Source: Pseudalkalibacillus decolorationis
GTDB lineage: Bacteria > Bacillota > Bacilli > Bacillales > Fictibacillaceae
Assembly (NCBI RefSeq): GCF_024609785.1
Contig: NZ_JANHJQ010000002.1
Location: 248,001-312,000, forward strand
DNA: 64,000 bases
Reading direction: 5' to 3'
In this document: positions 60,850-64,000 of the stretch, piece by piece
How positions within the stretch are numbered: the first letter of the stretch is position 1
Layout: each line of letters opens with the position of its first letter
The notes under the pieces: model-generated
What the model was told of the DNA's origin: nothing
Seen by the model: the letters and a program-made list of their open reading frames with translations, nothing else
Database searches by the model: none
Translations under genes and position numbers: made by a program

Positions 60850-61479
60850 CTAACTAACTAACTGTTTAAGGCGGTCTATTTTAGTAAACGTTTTAAAGGC
60901 AAACCACATAAAAGTAAAACTTAATAGCACACCACTAAAAAGAAAAACCAGTCCTGGGAGAAAGCAAAATAAAATATATAAAATCCCTATACCAACAACC
61001 ATCATTAGAGTAGTTTGCAGATTAGATATTCCAATGACAAGAGCAATTTTAAAATATTGAATCATAGTTAATCGATAATGGACAAAAACAGGAAAAATGT
61101 ACATTAATGTAATTAAATATAACAATCCTAAACCGAGTAATAAAACCAATAATACTTCGTAAACGATCCCCACAGAGGATTTAAAAAATAATATATCAAC
61201 ATATAGAATAATACCAATTACAAGCAATATAAATCCAATTAGGTTAGCCTTTATAAAATCAGTTCGGAATGTTTTCCAAAAGGTCTTGAAAATAGGGATA
61301 TCCATTTCACCCATAATCCATTTGCGTACTATCGCATATAAAGAAGTGGTAGATGGCATGATCCCTAAAGCTATAAACCCTAACAATGTGAAGGCAATCC
61401 ATAAAACATTCACGTAGACTAATTTCATTGTCCATTCACAAACACGATAAAAACCTCCTAAGGCACCATTCATTCCCAT
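60850..61479 (-). CDS. yesL: YesL family (DUF624) membrane protein
   Basis: Membrane protein of 209 residues with four to five helices. The N-terminal part GGFYRVCEWTMKLVYVNVLW and LGIMPSTTSLYAIVRKWI are DUF624 signatures. Proteins of this family are often encoded beside glycoside hydrolases and sugar transporters (yes/ytp clusters), as here. Start behind AGGGGTGAATCATAA. Last gene of a carbohydrate unit that comes from the right edge. Confidence 0.88.
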   Translation of the reverse strand: MGMNGALGGFYRVCEWTMKLVYVNVLWIAFTLLGFIALGIMPSTTSLYAIVRKWIMGEMDIPIFKTFWKTFRTDFIKANLIGFILLVIGIILYVDILFFKSSVGIVYEVLLVLLLGLGLLYLITLMYIFPVFVHYRLTMIQYFKIALVIGISNLQTTLMMVVGIGILYILFCFLPGLVFLFSGVLLSFTFMWFAFKTFTKIDRLKQLVS

Positions 61480-61530
61480 TTATGATTCACCCCTCATTTT
61501 CACTATATTATATAAAAACCCAAGGAATTT

Positions 61531-63240
61531 TTATTTCCCCGAGTTTTCTGCAAACAACTCATTAGCTAAAACTAGAAACACACTTGAGGTCCATGTAAAG
61601 GCTCGATCACGAAGCCCTTTCCCCGTTAATGCATTAAAATTCTCAGCCATCCCGCTTTTTGCCGCCATATTGCAAAATCTTCTTGCAACATCTGTTGCAA
61701 ATACATTTTCCCCAGATGAATTCAAACCTTCATGAATTAGCATTGTAGTCGGTGCCCATATCGGGCCACGCCAATAGCCGTCCTCACAATAATATTGGCT
61801 GTTTATACTCTCAGTAGCTAAGCCATGTTTTGTAAAAAACCTACCATTCTCTTTTAACCCTTTAATAAGATGAGAAAGAATGGATTCGGGAAGTCTTTTT
61901 CCAAGTATAATTGGCATAAATAGGACAAGACTCTTTGACTCAAACATGGTATGACAACCTGAACGCGAAGCTTTAAACTGATCGTAATCCCAGCAGTGAT
62001 CGATCATTCTATCTAATGTTTCATTTGCGCGCGCTAGCCATTTTTTTTCGTCTTCTTGTAAACCTAATTGTGCAGCGATATCGGAAAGGACGTCCATCTG
62101 CATAATGAGAAATGCACATAGATCGGGACTTTCAACTGGTGAACCGACTTGAAACACTGTGCTGTTATCCCACCCACTATCATTACCATGATTATATTGC
62201 GGCACTCCATCATTATCATCGTCACGATGATCAAACCACCACTCGGTCCATCTTATTAACGGTTCATAAACTTCTTTTAGTCGTTCTTTAGTAATATAAT
62301 CCGTTCGTTCCATCATCCATCGTAATGTCCATCCATGAATAGGTGGTTTACAACAATTCCACAGTGCAAATCGATCATTCATAAAATCGGGTAGGACTCC
62401 GCTTTCATCTTGTTTATCGAAAAAGATCATAAATTGATCCCATGCTAATTCAGGGTTACTTTTGACAAGAGCCATCGCGTTAAAACAATGATCCCAGCTC
62501 CATATATTGGTCATCCAGTTTTTAGACATATACATCGCAGGACGAGAAAGATAACCTTCGGGATTAACTACACAGGACCAGGTAATATAAGCAGCCAACT
62601 CTTTACCTTTCATGTATTGATCTGCTACTTGTAAAGTGTTACTCATCCATTTCTGGTACTCCTCATCTACCAATCGATGACAAGTTTCAAAATCAGTTTC
62701 ATAGTTTTGTTTAGTCCAAACAGTATGGAACTCTTCAATTGCACATTCCATTTCGCCCGTTTCTTCACCTGGTAACAAATCCAAAATAATATGTTCACAT
62801 TTTTGTTCTACCCAAGGTGCATCAACATTCAACAATCCTTTTAACGGTGTGACCATGTACCTTATTTCCTGTTCGAAGCTATTTACTTCCCATCTTCCGT
62901 TTTGAACAGGCATTGCATAGTCATATGCACCAGTGTTCGCTGATAAACGTAATCCGACTCCTTTACCTCTCACTCTTAAAAACTGTGGTTCATAAATACA
63001 CAGCTCCATATACCCTTCTTCGGCATCAAGCCTTAACAAGGTGGGTGTTGCCGTTACTTTATAAGGAACCCGTTTTCCTTTATACACCAACTCAATACGA
63101 AATACAGCACCTAAGTCGTTATCGCCTCCACGAATATTACGAATGTACAAGTCTTTATTTTTATCTTTGGAATGCAAGGGTGAGATTACAATATAGGAAC
63201 CATATCGGCTAAACGGAACTTCATTAAGGTTGAAGTTCAT
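61531..63240 (-). CDS. MGH1-like / GH63-related glycoside hydrolase
   Basis: Protein of 569 residues. A beta-rich N-terminal half (about 1-200) is followed by an (alpha/alpha)6 barrel, with KNWMTNIWSWDHCFNAMALV (about 240-258), LPDFMNDRFALWNCCKPPIH and HGNDSGWDNSTVFQVGSPVE (about 340-358), which hold the acidic catalytic positions in GH63/GH37-like enzymes, and GYWRGPIWAPTTMLIHEGLN. No signal peptide, so cytoplasmic. Probably cleaves an oligosaccharide taken up by the cell. The ATG overlaps the GH2 gene end by 17 bases. Confidence 0.87.
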   Translation of the reverse strand: MNFNLNEVPFSRYGSYIVISPLHSKDKNKDLYIRNIRGGDNDLGAVFRIELVYKGKRVPYKVTATPTLLRLDAEEGYMELCIYEPQFLRVRGKGVGLRLSANTGAYDYAMPVQNGRWEVNSFEQEIRYMVTPLKGLLNVDAPWVEQKCEHIILDLLPGEETGEMECAIEEFHTVWTKQNYETDFETCHRLVDEEYQKWMSNTLQVADQYMKGKELAAYITWSCVVNPEGYLSRPAMYMSKNWMTNIWSWDHCFNAMALVKSNPELAWDQFMIFFDKQDESGVLPDFMNDRFALWNCCKPPIHGWTLRWMMERTDYITKERLKEVYEPLIRWTEWWFDHRDDDNDGVPQYNHGNDSGWDNSTVFQVGSPVESPDLCAFLIMQMDVLSDIAAQLGLQEDEKKWLARANETLDRMIDHCWDYDQFKASRSGCHTMFESKSLVLFMPIILGKRLPESILSHLIKGLKENGRFFTKHGLATESINSQYYCEDGYWRGPIWAPTTMLIHEGLNSSGENVFATDVARRFCNMAAKSGMAENFNALTGKGLRDRAFTWTSSVFLVLANELFAENSGK

Positions 63241-64000
63241 AAAGTTTTTCTCCTGATTGTTCGTCTTTTTTTTGAAAGAAACGGCTATCTTTACTTATCT
63301 CTATTTCAGACGATTCATCCGAATAAAATGGTTTTAGTCGAATTGTAAAATCGAATTCATCTGGCCTTAGTTCATATGATGGGAGTTGTCTCGGTCCACA
63401 ACTACCGCTGCCGAGACCGTTTTGTCGATAATCAAGGTTTAATGTAATAAAATCACGTTGTACTAAATCACATGTATGATTTGCAGTCTCCAGATCATCC
63501 ATTGTATGCAGGTGTGCACTAAAATCAAGATGAGGCATTCCGACCGCCAGAAGACCTAGACCACGTTGATCTGTGAGTGAAACCCATTTTACATCAGTGC
63601 GATTTCCGTTTTCTTGTGGATAAACGTATTGCGTATACAAGTCACGCACTTGTTTACGGAATATCCCAAAACGATTGGCTAGTTTACTATCACTATACGA
63701 TTCTCCCGGTCCCCGGCCATACCATTTAACACACTCGAAGTCTTGCGGCATTTCTAACTGCAGTCCGATTTTTGGTAACGTTTTTGGCACGTCACCAACT
63801 GGCTTTCCATGAGTATTTATAACAATATCACCGCTTCCGTAAATGGTATACGTATAACTACATTCAAAAGCCCAATTATAAACAGGTGGTGCAACTCGGA
63901 CATAGACATGAATTTGTACTTTAAAGTCATCGACCTGTCTAAATTTCATCCCCGTTACTCGGTGCTGCAGTTTGTTCAAATATGCTTTTTTATATTCCTC
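63224..64000 (-). CDS. C-terminal part of a GH2 beta-galactosidase-like gene (runs off the window)
   Basis: The frame is open to the window edge, and the first visible residues (EEYKKAYLNKLQHRVTGM) continue a longer protein. The sequence is domain 5 of LacZ-type GH2 enzymes: CVKWYGRGPGESYSDSKLAN (the W-Y-G-x-G-P-x-E-S-Y-xD motif), YVYPQENGNRTDVKWVSLTD and LNLDYRQNGLGSGSCGP. The catalytic domains lie outside the window. Its end overlaps the next gene by 17 bases, so the two are coupled. A start within the window would make only a non-catalytic piece. Confidence 0.88.
   Translation of the reverse strand, partial: EEYKKAYLNKLQHRVTGMKFRQVDDFKVQIHVYVRVAPPVYNWAFECSYTYTIYGSGDIVINTHGKPVGDVPKTLPKIGLQLEMPQDFECVKWYGRGPGESYSDSKLANRFGIFRKQVRDLYTQYVYPQENGNRTDVKWVSLTDQRGLGLLAVGMPHLDFSAHLHTMDDLETANHTCDLVQRDFITLNLDYRQNGLGSGSCGPRQLPSYELRPDEFDFTIRLKPFYSDESSEIEISKDSRFFQKKDEQSGEKLYELQP

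Overview
The window is chromosomal DNA of a low-GC, endospore-forming member of the Bacillaceae. The evidence is a gerP spore-coat permeability cluster, a YjcZ-type small sporulation protein, an IspA-type intracellular subtilisin, YisL, YitT, YfmJ, YqeB and YesL homologues, strong AGGAGG ribosome sites with frequent TTG or GTG starts, and a T-box leader. I cannot fix the genus. No rRNA, tRNA or CRISPR array was seen.

Layout. 0-13 kb: a DDE transposase, a MarR/FMN-reductase pair with matching palindromes, a bacitracin-type ABC exporter, a SatD/DUF3307 pair, a POT peptide transporter, an ABC-F ATPase, a copper-binding four-helix protein and a PPOX-fold protein. 13-20.7 kb: an accessory-looking, repeat-rich zone with decayed genes, a secreted subtilase and the rearranged gerP cluster (A, C, D, E, B, two GerPF-like genes, and two Hsp20 genes in place of a compact A-F operon). 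21-29.7 kb: YjiH transporter, thioredoxin, ZIP transporter, intact and truncated DUF3231 genes, a decay zone (LysR relic, frameshifted yqeB, broken lipoprotein gene) and a two-component system. 29.8-43 kb: MurG-like and sugar-nucleotide enzymes, DeoR regulator, methyltransferase, nucleoside hydrolase with an apparent ATT start, LysE, YfmJ, MATE, glutarate hydroxylase and MFS genes. 43-50 kb: a second copper-binding protein behind a perfect palindrome, DUF502, a TetR-controlled ABC exporter, and a T-box-controlled stand-alone leuA. 50-57 kb: a methyltransferase behind a terminator-like leader, and a heme-stress module (HssRS and HrtBA with an HssR-type direct repeat) around YitT. 57-64 kb: a deleted aldo/keto reductase gene, a hydrolase, IspA, DUF2935, and a YesL / GH63-like / GH2 carbohydrate operon running off the right edge.

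Three families of short intergenic repeats recur. R1 (120-190 nt) starts with GCGCAAGCGCC and ends with GGGCGCTGRAGCT. R2 is built on a 20-nt-arm hairpin TTTACACGTTAAGAAAGTAT plus AACTTGGC/GCCAAG modules. R3 is MITE-like, with ends GTTGTTCAAAAAG and CTTTTTGAACACGCACTT. One R3 copy is expanded to about 450 nt by nested segments, including two copies of a 60-nt module. R1 and R2 are sometimes fused. Several genes are visibly degenerating (DUF3231 copy, yqeB, lipoprotein, aldo/keto reductase, membrane protein at 14 kb, LysR and S41 relics), so the chromosome appears to be losing genes locally while small repeats spread.

Regulation can be read in several places: MarR, SatD, TetR and HssR site pairs, a perfect palindrome ahead of a copper-binding protein, the T-box of leuA, and a promoter-hairpin-gene leader at 51.1 kb that looks like transcription attenuation.
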